Shown in pieces: positions 44,584 through 53,150 of a DNA stretch of 64,000 bases (its first letter is position 1; every line of letters starts with the position of its first letter). The notes below the pieces were generated by a model that did not search any database, was not told the origin of the DNA, and saw nothing but the letters and a program-made list of their open reading frames with translations. The stretch comes from Yoonia litorea (GTDB taxonomy: Bacteria; Pseudomonadota; Alphaproteobacteria; Rhodobacterales; Rhodobacteraceae): positions 372,001 through 436,000 of the forward strand of contig NZ_FOZM01000001.1 in NCBI RefSeq assembly GCF_900114675.1. The letters are read 5' to 3'. Both the position numbers and the translations under genes were made by a program.

Positions 44584-45003
44584 ATGAAAAGGAATAGCAA
44601 GCTTTCAATTGCGCTGCATGTCCTGGGGCATATGGCGGTGAAGCCAGAAGAGCCGTTCACGTCTGAGCAGATGGCAGCTTTCGCTGCGACGAACCCAGTG
44701 GTGATCCGCAGAACGCTCGGGCAACTTCGGGGTGCTGGGCTCGTTACATCAGAACGAGGCAAATTGGGCGGATGGAAGCTGTCCAAGGCGCCGGACGCTA
44801 TCTCTATTGCCGATGTCTATCGGGCACTGGATGAGCGTTTGTACGTCGGGAACAAGGGCGGGGATGAAAACCCCCCGCAGTGCGCCATTGAAATCGGCCT
44901 TGCCGGCGCAATTAATCAAGGGCTTGAGCGGGCTGAAAATGCGTTTCAACACTCCATTGAGAGCACCACGCTTGAGGACTTGGCAGCAGCGCTTCGTCAA
45001 TAG
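44584..45003 (+). CDS. Rrf2 family transcriptional regulator with single cysteine
   Basis: 139 residues. The N-terminal winged helix is about residues 5-70 (PVVIRRTLGQLRGAGLVTSE). There is only one cysteine, C100 (PPQCAIE), so it lacks the three-Cys Fe-S site of IscR/NsrR. It may sense oxidants or electrophiles by thiol chemistry like YwnA/HypR-type members, but this is inference. It sits opposite the flavin reductase gene. Confidence 0.87.
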   Translation: MKRNSKLSIALHVLGHMAVKPEEPFTSEQMAAFAATNPVVIRRTLGQLRGAGLVTSERGKLGGWKLSKAPDAISIADVYRALDERLYVGNKGGDENPPQCAIEIGLAGAINQGLERAENAFQHSIESTTLEDLAAALRQ

Positions 45004-45055
45004 GAACAAGGAGGCGGCCAAGTAAGGCAGACCTTTGCGCTCGACAATCGCGTGG

Positions 45056-45075
45056 CCGCTCTGTCCGCAAAGCGG
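45056..45075. repeat. Short intergenic repeat, copy 1
   Basis: CCGCT-N10-AGCGG hairpin; its first 18 bases (CCGCTCTGTCCGCAAAGC) are identical to 52280-52297. It lies between the converging Rrf2 and alcohol dehydrogenase genes. Confidence 0.55.
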
Positions 45076-45110
45076 GCGAGCGCGCCAACATCACGTTGCA
45101 AAGCAACCCC

Positions 45111-46190
45111 TCACCCAAACACAATCACATTCCGCTTGGCGCTGCCTGACTTGGTGTCCTCTATTGCCTCGTTGATCTGCTCGAGGCTCCAGCGGCCCGA
45201 GATCAGTTCGTCCAGCTTCAGCCGTCCCTGCTCGTAGAGGTCCACCATCCAGGGGATATCCCTTGCGATGACCACGTCACCCATTTTCGAGCCGATCATG
45301 CCTTGGCCGGTTGCGGCGAGCATCACGGGTTCGTAGCTCGACATGGCACCAGAATGCGGCATCCCGACCATGATGACTTTGCCCTTGTTGGCGAGGTATT
45401 TGGGGGCAGTGTCATAGGCCGGTATTGCACCTACCGTGACCAAGACCGCATCCGCGCCGCGGCCCATTGCCGCTTTAGCTGCCCGCCAGGGTTTGTCATC
45501 AGTGGCCAGCACACCATCAGTTGCGCCGAAAGACTTGGCAATTTCCAGCTTTTCCGGGCTCATATCCACCGCAACAATCCGGCGGGCACCGGCAATGCGT
45601 GCCCCTTGGATCGCGTTCAGGCCCACACCACCTGCACCGATGACAACGACATCCTGCCCGGCACGAAGCTCTGCGGCATTGATCACAGCGCCGACGCCGG
45701 TAATGACCCCGCAGGCCAGCAGCGCCGCCGAGTCCATCGGGATGTTAGCTGACAGCTTGACCACCTGACTTTGGCTGACAACCACCCTTTCGGCAAAACC
45801 GCCCGTGTGCATCGCTTGCAGGACCGGCGCACCTGAGGCATCGGTGATGGGACTAGTGGCCATGTCGTTTTCACATGCAACGGGCATCCCACCAGCGCAT
45901 GAGGGACACGTGCCGCAGGACCTGATCAATGTGACCACGACAGGATCACCGACGGACACGCCGCGCACTCCGCTGCCGACAGCGCTGACGCGGCCTGCAG
46001 CCTCATGTCCGTATATTGCGGGCAAGACACCGCCCCAACCGCCGCCCATGTAGGTGATGTCCGAATGGCAGATCGCGCAGGCTTCCAGTGTGACCTCGAC
46101 TTCGCCATGATCCGGCGCGGAAAGTGTGACCGTTTCGATGGTCAGCGGGGCGCCGAATTCACGGCAGACGGCGGCTTTGATCTGAGACAT
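45111..46190 (-). CDS. Zinc-dependent alcohol dehydrogenase (class III/AdhC-like MDR)
   Basis: 359 residues from the ATG at 46190. Catalytic zinc ligands are Cys in ACAICHSDI, GHEAAG (His, Glu), and the later Cys; the structural zinc lobe is CGTCPSCAGGMPVAC. The NAD motif is VVIGAGGVGLNAIQGARIAG. It oxidises an alcohol or aldehyde adduct; the specific substrate is not evident. Confidence 0.88.
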   Translation of the reverse strand: MSQIKAAVCREFGAPLTIETVTLSAPDHGEVEVTLEACAICHSDITYMGGGWGGVLPAIYGHEAAGRVSAVGSGVRGVSVGDPVVVTLIRSCGTCPSCAGGMPVACENDMATSPITDASGAPVLQAMHTGGFAERVVVSQSQVVKLSANIPMDSAALLACGVITGVGAVINAAELRAGQDVVVIGAGGVGLNAIQGARIAGARRIVAVDMSPEKLEIAKSFGATDGVLATDDKPWRAAKAAMGRGADAVLVTVGAIPAYDTAPKYLANKGKVIMVGMPHSGAMSSYEPVMLAATGQGMIGSKMGDVVIARDIPWMVDLYEQGRLKLDELISGRWSLEQINEAIEDTKSGSAKRNVIVFG

Positions 46191-46265
46191 GGGATGGCCC
46201 TTGCTTATCGGTGTTTCAGGCGACCCTGCTGTGCCACTCGACACCTTGCAAGCCCAAAGACGACA

Positions 46266-47483
46266 CTAGGTGGCAGGGACCCGCTTGGGGCGGGGTGTTT
46301 GCATGAAAACAATGATGCAGCCAATCGTCAGCACCGCTGATAAAAGAAACGGCGCACCCGGCGCGTAGATCGGCGCAGAGCCGCTGGTGAAGAACCAGAA
46401 GGTCTGTGTCACCAAAAGTGGGGCGAGGATTGTCGCGACGGCATTGATTGACGTCACAGTCCCCTGCAACTCGCCTTGCTGGTCGTCTGATGCGGTGCGC
46501 GACATGATCCCCTGCAACGCCGGGCCTGCGATGGAGCCAAGCGCTGTGAGCGGCGTCATCGCCAGCGCGATCCAACCTTCGGTCACAAAGCCGAGTGCGA
46601 CGAACGCCACGACATCAACGGAGAGCCCTAGAATGACCGCCCGCCGTTCGCCGATCCGCTTCAGAATGGGCCGGATCAAGACCCCTTGAACAATCGCGAT
46701 CCCGATCCCGAAGATGCCCAGAGACAGGCCGATCATGCCGGGACCCCAGTCGAAACGCTCCGCGCCGAAATAGGCCCACACACCGGGATAGACGAAGAAG
46801 GCGATGGTATAGACGAAAGTAATCAGCAGCTGCCGTTTCAGGCCCGGCAGTGATCCGATATTCTTGAACGCGCCAAGGGGATTGGCGCGCCGCCACTCAA
46901 ATGGACGCCTGATCTTGTCGGTGACAGTCTCTGGTAGAACGAAGTAGCCAAAGAGCGCGTTTGCCGCAGCTAGAAAAGCTGCGGCCCAAAACGGGGCGCG
47001 GGTGCCGTATTCGGCAAGCGCTCCACCGACCATTGGTCCCAGAACAAAGCCGACCCCGAACGCCGCACCGATCAGGCCAAAGTTCGCTGCTTTTTCTTCG
47101 GGATTTGAGATATCGGCCATATAGGCCGCTGAGGTGGCTTGGGTCGCGGCCGTGATCCCACCGACGATCCGCGCCACGATCAGGAAAGTGATCGTGGATG
47201 CAAGCGCCATGACCACATAATCGAGCGCCATCACGACAAGCGACCCGATCAGGATCGGTCGTCTGCCGAAACGGTCAGACAAACTGCCGAGCGTGGGTCC
47301 AAAAAGGAACTGCATTGCAGCAAAAATCGTCGCGAGAATTCCGCCCCAGACGGCAGCCGCACCTAAGCCTTCGCCCTCAACCTCCTGAATGAGATCGGGC
47401 ATGACAGGCATGATCAGGCCGATCCCCATACTGTCGAGCATGACTGAAATAAGGATAAAAGAAATCGCGAGACGTTTATTCAT
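46266..47483 (-). CDS. MFS exporter, TCR/Tet family
   Basis: 405 residues with about 12 membrane helices. Motif A is LGSLSDRFGRRPILIG, and the N-terminal LDSMGIGLIMPVMPDLI and later GITAATQATSAAYMADI fit the tetracycline-resistance-like drug exporter group. Chromosomal members of this group often have no known drug. Confidence 0.85.
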   Translation of the reverse strand: MNKRLAISFILISVMLDSMGIGLIMPVMPDLIQEVEGEGLGAAAVWGGILATIFAAMQFLFGPTLGSLSDRFGRRPILIGSLVVMALDYVVMALASTITFLIVARIVGGITAATQATSAAYMADISNPEEKAANFGLIGAAFGVGFVLGPMVGGALAEYGTRAPFWAAAFLAAANALFGYFVLPETVTDKIRRPFEWRRANPLGAFKNIGSLPGLKRQLLITFVYTIAFFVYPGVWAYFGAERFDWGPGMIGLSLGIFGIGIAIVQGVLIRPILKRIGERRAVILGLSVDVVAFVALGFVTEGWIALAMTPLTALGSIAGPALQGIMSRTASDDQQGELQGTVTSINAVATILAPLLVTQTFWFFTSGSAPIYAPGAPFLLSAVLTIGCIIVFMQTPRPKRVPAT

Positions 47484-47555
47484 TGCGAAATCGTTAACCC
47501 CTTCGGTTGAACATGGAAAGCAAAGAAAGCTTCTACGTGCAATTTCCCTTGGGGC

Positions 47556-48365
47556 TTACGATGTTTGTCCCGCGTTGAGGTGGCCTGTGTCCGCGATAAA
47601 GCGCGACAGCAGCGCGGCATATTCGTCCGGTTTTTCGACGCAAGGGATATGTCCGACCCGTCGGATCAGGGCGAACTGCGACCCCGGGATCAGATCGACA
47701 GTCTCGCGCACCAGATCGGGTGGGGTTGAACCATCTTCGCTGCCCGCAATGCCCAACGTGGGGATGCGGAGGCCGCTGGTGGGCGTGTAGAAATCTGTCC
47801 CTGCGATCGCCGCGCAGACGCCGCAATACCCTTCTGGAGAGGTGGCTTCGAACATCGCCTTCAGGGGCGCCATCGCCGGTGTGCCGTAGAAATCGCGACC
47901 AAACCATCGCTGCATCACGGCATCCGACGCACCTGCCATACCTTGTTCGCGGATCATCGCGATCCGGTCCGTCCACATACCTTGGTTGCCGATCTTGGCG
48001 GCTGTGTTTGAAAGAACAAACGCGCGGATCATCTCGGGGCGCTTCACCGCCAGCCCTTGCGCGATCATGCCACCGACAGAAAGGCCGATAAAGAGCGCGT
48101 CGCGCACGCCAAATACCTCACAAACGGCCTCCGCGTCGCTGACAAGCTGGCCCATGGTGTAAGGGCCCTCCGGTACGTCTGAGCGTCCATGCCCTCGCAG
48201 GTCGAAGCGAATGATCCGCAGTCCCTCAGGCAGCAACGGAAGGATCGCATCCCAAACCGCAAGTGTGCTGCCGAGCGAGTTTGCAAAGATAATCACAGGA
48301 CTGTCGTCAGGGCCTTCGGATTGCGCATGGATGCGCGTGCCGTCGCGGGAGATGACATCTGTCAT
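47556..48365 (-). CDS. 3-oxoadipate enol-lactonase-like alpha/beta hydrolase
   Basis: 269 residues. Nucleophile elbow GLSVGGMIAQ, acid in GSEDGSTPP, and catalytic His in GHIPCVEKPDEY; FDLRGHGRSDVPEGPYTM is typical of PcaD. PcaD hydrolyses beta-ketoadipate enol-lactone. No other pca genes are in view and it sits in an operon with a haloacid dehalogenase, so the true substrate may differ. Confidence 0.8.
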   Translation of the reverse strand: MTDVISRDGTRIHAQSEGPDDSPVIIFANSLGSTLAVWDAILPLLPEGLRIIRFDLRGHGRSDVPEGPYTMGQLVSDAEAVCEVFGVRDALFIGLSVGGMIAQGLAVKRPEMIRAFVLSNTAAKIGNQGMWTDRIAMIREQGMAGASDAVMQRWFGRDFYGTPAMAPLKAMFEATSPEGYCGVCAAIAGTDFYTPTSGLRIPTLGIAGSEDGSTPPDLVRETVDLIPGSQFALIRRVGHIPCVEKPDEYAALLSRFIADTGHLNAGQTS

Positions 48366-49336
48366 GCCGGGAGCGTCGCCAGAGCTTTTTGAAAAACAGT
48401 CGCGTCAACATTGCCGCCGGTAGCGACCGCGATGACGGCGTCGCCTTGGAACTCCTGCGGATGAAACAGTACGGCTGCAAGGGCCGCTGCGCCACCGGGT
48501 TCAACCACGACTCGGAGACGTTCAAAGGCCAAGCCTACGGCGCGCAAAGCCTCTTCTTCGGTTACCACGATGCCAGGCCCGCAAAGGCGTTGCATCAGCG
48601 GAAAGGTGATATTGCCTGGCTGGGGTGTGATGATTGCGTCCATCAACGAGCCTGACAGGCGCTCATTGCGTTTGATTTCGCCCGCCGCCAGTGAGCGGGT
48701 GACGTCATCGAAGTTTTCAGGCTCTGCAGGCCGGACGCGCAGAGTTGGGGCCTCGGCCTCCAGCGCAAGCGCGATACCCGAAGTCAGGCCGCCACCACCG
48801 CAACAGACCACAACGTCGGCGTTTTCCACCCCAAGCGCATTCATGTCCTCTGCGATTTCAAGCCCTGTGGTGCCTTGCCCTGCGATGACCAGCGGTTCGT
48901 CGAATGGCTTGATCAGGGTAAGGCCGCGCTCGGCACTGAGCTTTGCGCCGATTTCATCCCGATCTTCCGTCGCGCGGTCATAAAGAACCACCTCTGCCCC
49001 GAGCGCGCGCGTGTTGTCAATTTTCACGTGCGGCGCATCGGCCGGCATAACGATGACCGCTGGCGCACTGTGTTCCCGCGCCGCGAGGGCCACGCCTTGG
49101 GCATGGTTGCCGCTTGAGAACGCGATGACCCCTGTTTTAAGTTCATTGTCTGACAACGAAGATACCGCAGACCAGCCACCCCGAAATTTGAACGAACCGG
49201 TATGTTGCAGGCACTCTGCCTTCACATACACCTTGCGACCGGCAATTTCGTCAAGGAATGGGGAGGTCAGGATCGGCGTGCGTCGTGCGTGCCCTTTCAA
49301 GCGTTCAGCGGCAGCGCGGATCATTTCGATGTTCAT
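48362..49336 (-). CDS. Threonine/serine dehydratase (PLP fold type II)
   Basis: 324 residues. The PLP lysine is in HTGSFKFRGG, with the phosphate-binding VVCCGGGGLTSG. There is no C-terminal ACT-like regulatory domain, so it is the short catabolic type. It may dehydrate L-threonine, L-serine or 3-hydroxyaspartate. It overlaps both neighbours as ATGA. Confidence 0.85.
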   Translation of the reverse strand: MNIEMIRAAAERLKGHARRTPILTSPFLDEIAGRKVYVKAECLQHTGSFKFRGGWSAVSSLSDNELKTGVIAFSSGNHAQGVALAAREHSAPAVIVMPADAPHVKIDNTRALGAEVVLYDRATEDRDEIGAKLSAERGLTLIKPFDEPLVIAGQGTTGLEIAEDMNALGVENADVVVCCGGGGLTSGIALALEAEAPTLRVRPAEPENFDDVTRSLAAGEIKRNERLSGSLMDAIITPQPGNITFPLMQRLCGPGIVVTEEEALRAVGLAFERLRVVVEPGGAAALAAVLFHPQEFQGDAVIAVATGGNVDATVFQKALATLPA

Positions 49337-50151
49337 TGCATTTGCTCCAGCCAGGCATTGAGGGTCGCGATTGCGTCCGGTTCATCCAGAAAGGGGACAT
49401 GCCCGCGGCCCGCGATATCGGCGCGCAACATATCGGGGCGGCGACGGGCCATCTCGTCAGCCGTTGCCTTGCTGAGCAAGTCAGAGTTTGCTCCTCGGAT
49501 CAGCGCCAGTGGCAGACCGCCAAGTGCATCAAAAAGCGGCCAGAGATCCGGCGCAGGTTGAGCGCCTGCCGCCAGCACCGCATCGCGCAACTTCGGGTCA
49601 TAGCGGATCACCAGCTTGCCGTCTTTCTCTTCGTAGTGCGCTTCGACTTCTTCCCGCCAGCGGGACATCGGCACGTCCTTGAAATGGCTCCACAGCTTCG
49701 CGCGTGCTTCGGCTGCCTCCTCATACGTCTTTTGCGCAGGATTGCGTCCGATGTAGTCCTTGATCACGTCGAGGCCGCGATCTTCGATCACCGGCCCGAT
49801 GTCATTGAGTGCGACACCGGTCAAACGATCCTTCACTGTCGCCGCAAGCACCATCGCAATCAGACCCCCGCGTGAGGTGCCAAGGATTGCGGCCTTCTCA
49901 AACCCCAGATGATCCATCAGCGCCACAACATCCGCTGCCTCTTGCGGGATCGTATAGGTTGCGGGATCGGCCCATTCAGACCGCCCACGCCCCCGGTAGT
50001 CTGGCCGGATCAGCCGCACAGGCAGATGTGGCGCGACATGATCAAAGTCCGCTCGGTTGCGGGTCAACCCTGCCAGGGCAATCACTGGAAGACCGTCGCC
50101 CTCGTCGCTGTAGTAGAGCTTTGTGCTGTCATTGGCCGTGTATTGCGGCAT
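49333..50151 (-). CDS. Alpha/beta hydrolase
   Basis: 272 residues from the ATG at 50151. Nucleophile in LGTSRGGLIAMV, acid in RGANSDLLS, and His in GRGHVPFLDEP; RPDYRGRGRSEWAD is the family oxyanion region. The substrate is unknown. It is coupled to the haloacid dehalogenase by a one-base overlap (TGATG). Confidence 0.83.
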   Translation of the reverse strand: MPQYTANDSTKLYYSDEGDGLPVIALAGLTRNRADFDHVAPHLPVRLIRPDYRGRGRSEWADPATYTIPQEAADVVALMDHLGFEKAAILGTSRGGLIAMVLAATVKDRLTGVALNDIGPVIEDRGLDVIKDYIGRNPAQKTYEEAAEARAKLWSHFKDVPMSRWREEVEAHYEEKDGKLVIRYDPKLRDAVLAAGAQPAPDLWPLFDALGGLPLALIRGANSDLLSKATADEMARRRPDMLRADIAGRGHVPFLDEPDAIATLNAWLEQMQ

Positions 50152-50828
50152 CAGGTGATCTCCGGAATTGTGGTCAGGTCTTGCAGGATATGGTGAGGGC
50201 GGGCGTAGAGCCTGTCCACAGGATCGCCCGCGTGGTTCACCCAAGCCGTATGAAAGCCGTAGCCTGACGCGCCAGCGATGTCCCAGCCGTTGGATGAGAC
50301 AAAGAGGACCTCATCCCGGGCGCAGCCGAAGCGGTTTTGCACCATATCATAAACCTGCGCGTGAGGTTTGAAGACACCGATGGTCTCAACACTGAGCACC
50401 GCGTCTAACTGTTCGCTTATTCCTGCTGACTGAACCGCTGCCTCCAGCATGGCAGGCGACCCGTTAGACAGGATTGCCGTCTGCTTGCCGGAGGCCTTGA
50501 GCGCCGCCAGCATGGCAGGCACTTCCGCGTAGGCAGCCAGTTCCCAATAAAGCTCAAGCAAGCGTTCGCGGGTCGCGGGGTCATCCAGTCCTTGTGCTTC
50601 AAGCGCCCAGTCCAGACCGTCCTCGGTCACTGTCCAGAAATCGCAGTGACGGTTCGCCACGGCACGCAGCCATGTGTATTCCAACTGCTTGCGCCGCCAG
50701 TCAAACGCGAGCTTGGGCCAGACCGCCTGCAATGCTGCGTGGTCCGGTTCGGCAGCAGCGGCCTCGGCAGCGGCGTTCACATCGAACAAAGTGCCGTAGG
50801 CATCAAAGACATAAGTGGTGAAAGTCAT
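50151..50828 (-). CDS. L-2-haloacid dehalogenase (HAD type II)
   Basis: 225 residues. Nucleophile D9 in VFDAYGTLFDV; the arginine/aromatic motif RKQLEYTWLRA; LSNGSPAML; lysine in VGVFKP-type segment IGVFKPHAQVY; and FVSSNGWDIAGA, the SSN-x2-D motif of true haloacid dehalogenases. It replaces the 2-halogen of L-haloacids by OH. It heads an overlapping operon with two hydrolases and a dehydratase, divergent from the FKBP gene. Confidence 0.88.
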   Translation of the reverse strand: MTFTTYVFDAYGTLFDVNAAAEAAAAEPDHAALQAVWPKLAFDWRRKQLEYTWLRAVANRHCDFWTVTEDGLDWALEAQGLDDPATRERLLELYWELAAYAEVPAMLAALKASGKQTAILSNGSPAMLEAAVQSAGISEQLDAVLSVETIGVFKPHAQVYDMVQNRFGCARDEVLFVSSNGWDIAGASGYGFHTAWVNHAGDPVDRLYARPHHILQDLTTIPEIT

Positions 50829-50956
50829 CGTTCCCCCTTGCTTCGCGAGCATGGTGTCACGCGCGTTGGACGACGAAAAGAGGCAATCGGTTTGCAACTT
50901 TGGTGCAGGACCAATAGGGTCCGCCCCTCATGCCACGACAAAGGAAAGCAGAAAAA

Positions 50957-51391
50957 ATGACACAAGCCAAAGCAGGCGACACCGTACGGATCCACTACAC
51001 GGGCACACTCGACAACGGCGACCAGTTCGACAGCTCCGCAGGACGTGACCCGCTGGAGTTCGTGGTTGGCTCGGGTCAGATCATTCCCGGCCTCGACGCC
51101 GCCATTCCCGGCATGGCCGTCGGTGACAAGAAAGACGTCAACGTGCCAGCCGCCCAAGCCTATGGCGAGCACAACCCTGACAACCAGCAGGCTGTGCCGC
51201 GCGAACAGATCCCTGCGGAGATTCCGCTTGAGGTCGGCACACAGCTACAGATGCAGACACCACAGGGTCAGGTGATCCCTGTTGTTGTGGCCGATGTGAC
51301 AGAGAGCGAAGTCACGCTCGACGCCAACCACCCGTTGGCAGGCAAGGATTTGAATTTCGCCATCGAGATGATGGAGATCAAGGCCGCCTGA
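50957..51391 (+). CDS. FKBP-type peptidyl-prolyl isomerase, SlyD-like
   Basis: 144 residues from the ATG at 50957. VRIHYTGTLDNGDQFDSS, then VVGSGQIIPGLDAAIPGM, with the IF (insert-in-flap) domain in NVPAAQAYGEHNPDNQQAVP. It lacks the metal-binding His-rich tail of E. coli SlyD. Cytoplasmic folding helper. Confidence 0.9.
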   Translation: MTQAKAGDTVRIHYTGTLDNGDQFDSSAGRDPLEFVVGSGQIIPGLDAAIPGMAVGDKKDVNVPAAQAYGEHNPDNQQAVPREQIPAEIPLEVGTQLQMQTPQGQVIPVVVADVTESEVTLDANHPLAGKDLNFAIEMMEIKAA

Positions 51392-51427
51392 TCAACCTGA
51401 TGAACGAACGACCGAAGGGGGAGCGTG

Positions 51428-51721
51428 TCACGAGCGTTTCCGCTTCGGGACGCGGCTCATGAAGTCGGGCGGACGCTTGGCGACCCAAGCAAAGAATTTG
51501 GCCAACCTGGGATGGGCGCGCAACGCGTCCGTACTGGCATAGTCGCGGGCCAGCTCTGCCTCCGACAGGGTCGCGTGAATTTCCTTATGACAGATGTGGT
51601 GGACGAGGATCGTCGGACCACCCTTCCCACCTTTCAGCTTTGGGATCAGATGATGCTGGCTCTGCGGCACATCCGGCGGGATCGGGCGGAGGCAAAGCGG
51701 GCATATGGGGTCGGTTGGCAT
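51428..51721 (-). CDS. Small HNH endonuclease-like protein
   Basis: 97 residues from the ATG at 51721. A zinc-like CPLC near the start, then QHHLIPKLKGG and HHICHKEIHATLSE form an HNH-like core. The longer frame to 51811 has no better RBS. It is not linked to any phage or toxin genes here, so its role is unknown. Confidence 0.65.
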   Translation of the reverse strand: MPTDPICPLCLRPIPPDVPQSQHHLIPKLKGGKGGPTILVHHICHKEIHATLSEAELARDYASTDALRAHPRLAKFFAWVAKRPPDFMSRVPKRKRS

Positions 51722-51856
51722 GAGGGGAAGGTAGGGTGACAGGGGAGGGGTGTCGAGGAGGACAGCGGCAGCTCTGAGCCCAGACTTGCGCTTTTCTGCA
51801 TCGCGGCCCATAGTCCGCTATCGGTAGTTGGCTGGCCATGTGGAAGGGGCACCACG

Positions 51857-52222
51857 GTGAAATTCAAAAAGTTGTATTCGGATCCCCAAGGTGAAAGCCA
51901 TTGGTCAGACATCGAAGTTGAACTCGAGGAACAAACGTTCGCGCCACCAGCGAAAGCAATCGAGATTTCAAAGCCAGAGGCCGTCACGCAAACCATGTTC
52001 TTGAGGCTCAAAAAGGGCTGGGATGAACCAATTCATCCTACGCCTGTCGCTCAAAAGCTCATTTGTCTTTCTGGTTCGGTACGTGTGACTGCGAGCGATG
52101 GAGACTTCAGGGATATTGGACCGGGCGATGTCTGGCATATGGAAGACAAGCACGGCAAGGGTCACCATACCGTTGTAACAAGCGACGAAGACTTTCTTTC
52201 CGTGATCGTCCAGTACGAGTAA
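51857..52222 (+). CDS. Cupin-domain protein
   Basis: 121 residues from a GTG at 51857 with GGAAGGGG upstream. The cupin core is IHPTPVAQKLICLSGSVRV followed by IGPGDVWHMEDKHGKGHHTV. The metal-binding histidines of the two motifs are partly present. The substrate is unknown. It reads towards fabI. Confidence 0.72.
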   Translation: MKFKKLYSDPQGESHWSDIEVELEEQTFAPPAKAIEISKPEAVTQTMFLRLKKGWDEPIHPTPVAQKLICLSGSVRVTASDGDFRDIGPGDVWHMEDKHGKGHHTVVTSDEDFLSVIVQYE

Positions 52223-52279
52223 CAGAGATCGCACTCGCCTCCATGGTAAAGCTGAAGTTCAACATCGCCCTGCACAGGT

Positions 52280-52297
52280 CCGCTCTGTCCGCAAAGC
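52280..52297. repeat. Short intergenic repeat, copy 2
   Basis: Eighteen bases identical to 45056-45073 (CCGCTCTGTCCGCAAAGC), in the gap between the cupin and fabI genes. The right arm of the hairpin is altered (AGCAG), so only the first copy is a perfect palindrome. Confidence 0.55.
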
Positions 52298-52354
52298 AGT
52301 CATCCCCAACAAACCCTTGCGGCAACGCGGGCACTCCCGGCGGGGAAGGTCTGT

Positions 52355-53146
52355 CTAGCCCAGATTCTCGATCTGCGGCAGGCCCAGCACGTGGTATCCG
52401 CCATCCACGCGGATAATCTCGCCTGTCGTAAAGGCCCCCGCATCCGATGCCAGATAGACCGCGGTGCCGCCCACGGCCTCAAGTGTTGCATTGCTACGCA
52501 GCGGGGCGTTTTGTTCAGTATGCCGATACGTGCGGCGTGCGCCGCCGATGGCCGCTCCGGCTAGCGTTTTCATTGGACCCGGGCTGACCGCGTTGACGCG
52601 GATGCCCTGCGGGCCGAGGTCGTTGGCGAGGTAGCGTGTCGCTGACTCAAGTGCTGCTTTGGCAACGCCCATGACGTTGTAGTAAGGGGTCACGCGGTTC
52701 GAGCCTTGGTAGGTCACCGTGATCAGCGACCCGCCATCGGGCATCATTTCCGACGCGCGTTTGGCGACATCGATGAAGGAATAACACGAGATCACCAGCG
52801 AGTTTTCGAAGTTCCCGCGTGACGTGTCGATGATCCGGCCCGTCAATTCGTTCTTGTCAGAATAGGCGATGGCGTGGACAAGGAAATCCATCGTGCCCCA
52901 GCGCTCTTTCAGCGTGGCAAAGGCTGCGTCCATGCTGGCCGTATCTGTGACGTCCACATCGACCATGATGTCTGAGCCGACCGATTGCGCGAGTGGCTCA
53001 AGCCGCTTGCCGAAAGCCTCCCCCTGATAGGTGAAAGCCAGTTCGGCACCTGCTTCGGCCAACGCCTTGGCGATCCCCCAGGCGATCGAGCGTTCATTCG
53101 CGACGCCCATAACGAGACCGCGTTTGCCTTGCATCGAATGTGTCAT
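52355..53146 (-). CDS. fabI: Enoyl-[acyl-carrier-protein] reductase (NADH)
   Basis: 264 residues from the ATG at 53146, SDR fold. GVANERSIAWGIAKALAEAG at the start is the NAD-binding region typical of FabI. The catalytic Tyr/Lys pair lies around SNRVTPYYNVMGVAKAALES, and NDLGPQGIRVNAVSPGPMKT follows. It completes each fatty-acid elongation cycle. Downstream of fabB on the same strand, four bases after its stop. Confidence 0.94.
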   Translation of the reverse strand: MTHSMQGKRGLVMGVANERSIAWGIAKALAEAGAELAFTYQGEAFGKRLEPLAQSVGSDIMVDVDVTDTASMDAAFATLKERWGTMDFLVHAIAYSDKNELTGRIIDTSRGNFENSLVISCYSFIDVAKRASEMMPDGGSLITVTYQGSNRVTPYYNVMGVAKAALESATRYLANDLGPQGIRVNAVSPGPMKTLAGAAIGGARRTYRHTEQNAPLRSNATLEAVGGTAVYLASDAGAFTTGEIIRVDGGYHVLGLPQIENLG

Positions 53147-53150
53147 CGCA

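Noticed and set aside
47491..47507. CtrA-like motif TTAA...TTGA before the MFS gene
   Set aside because: Spacer is nine bases and the second half is TTGA, so it does not meet the TTAA-N7-TTAA rule.
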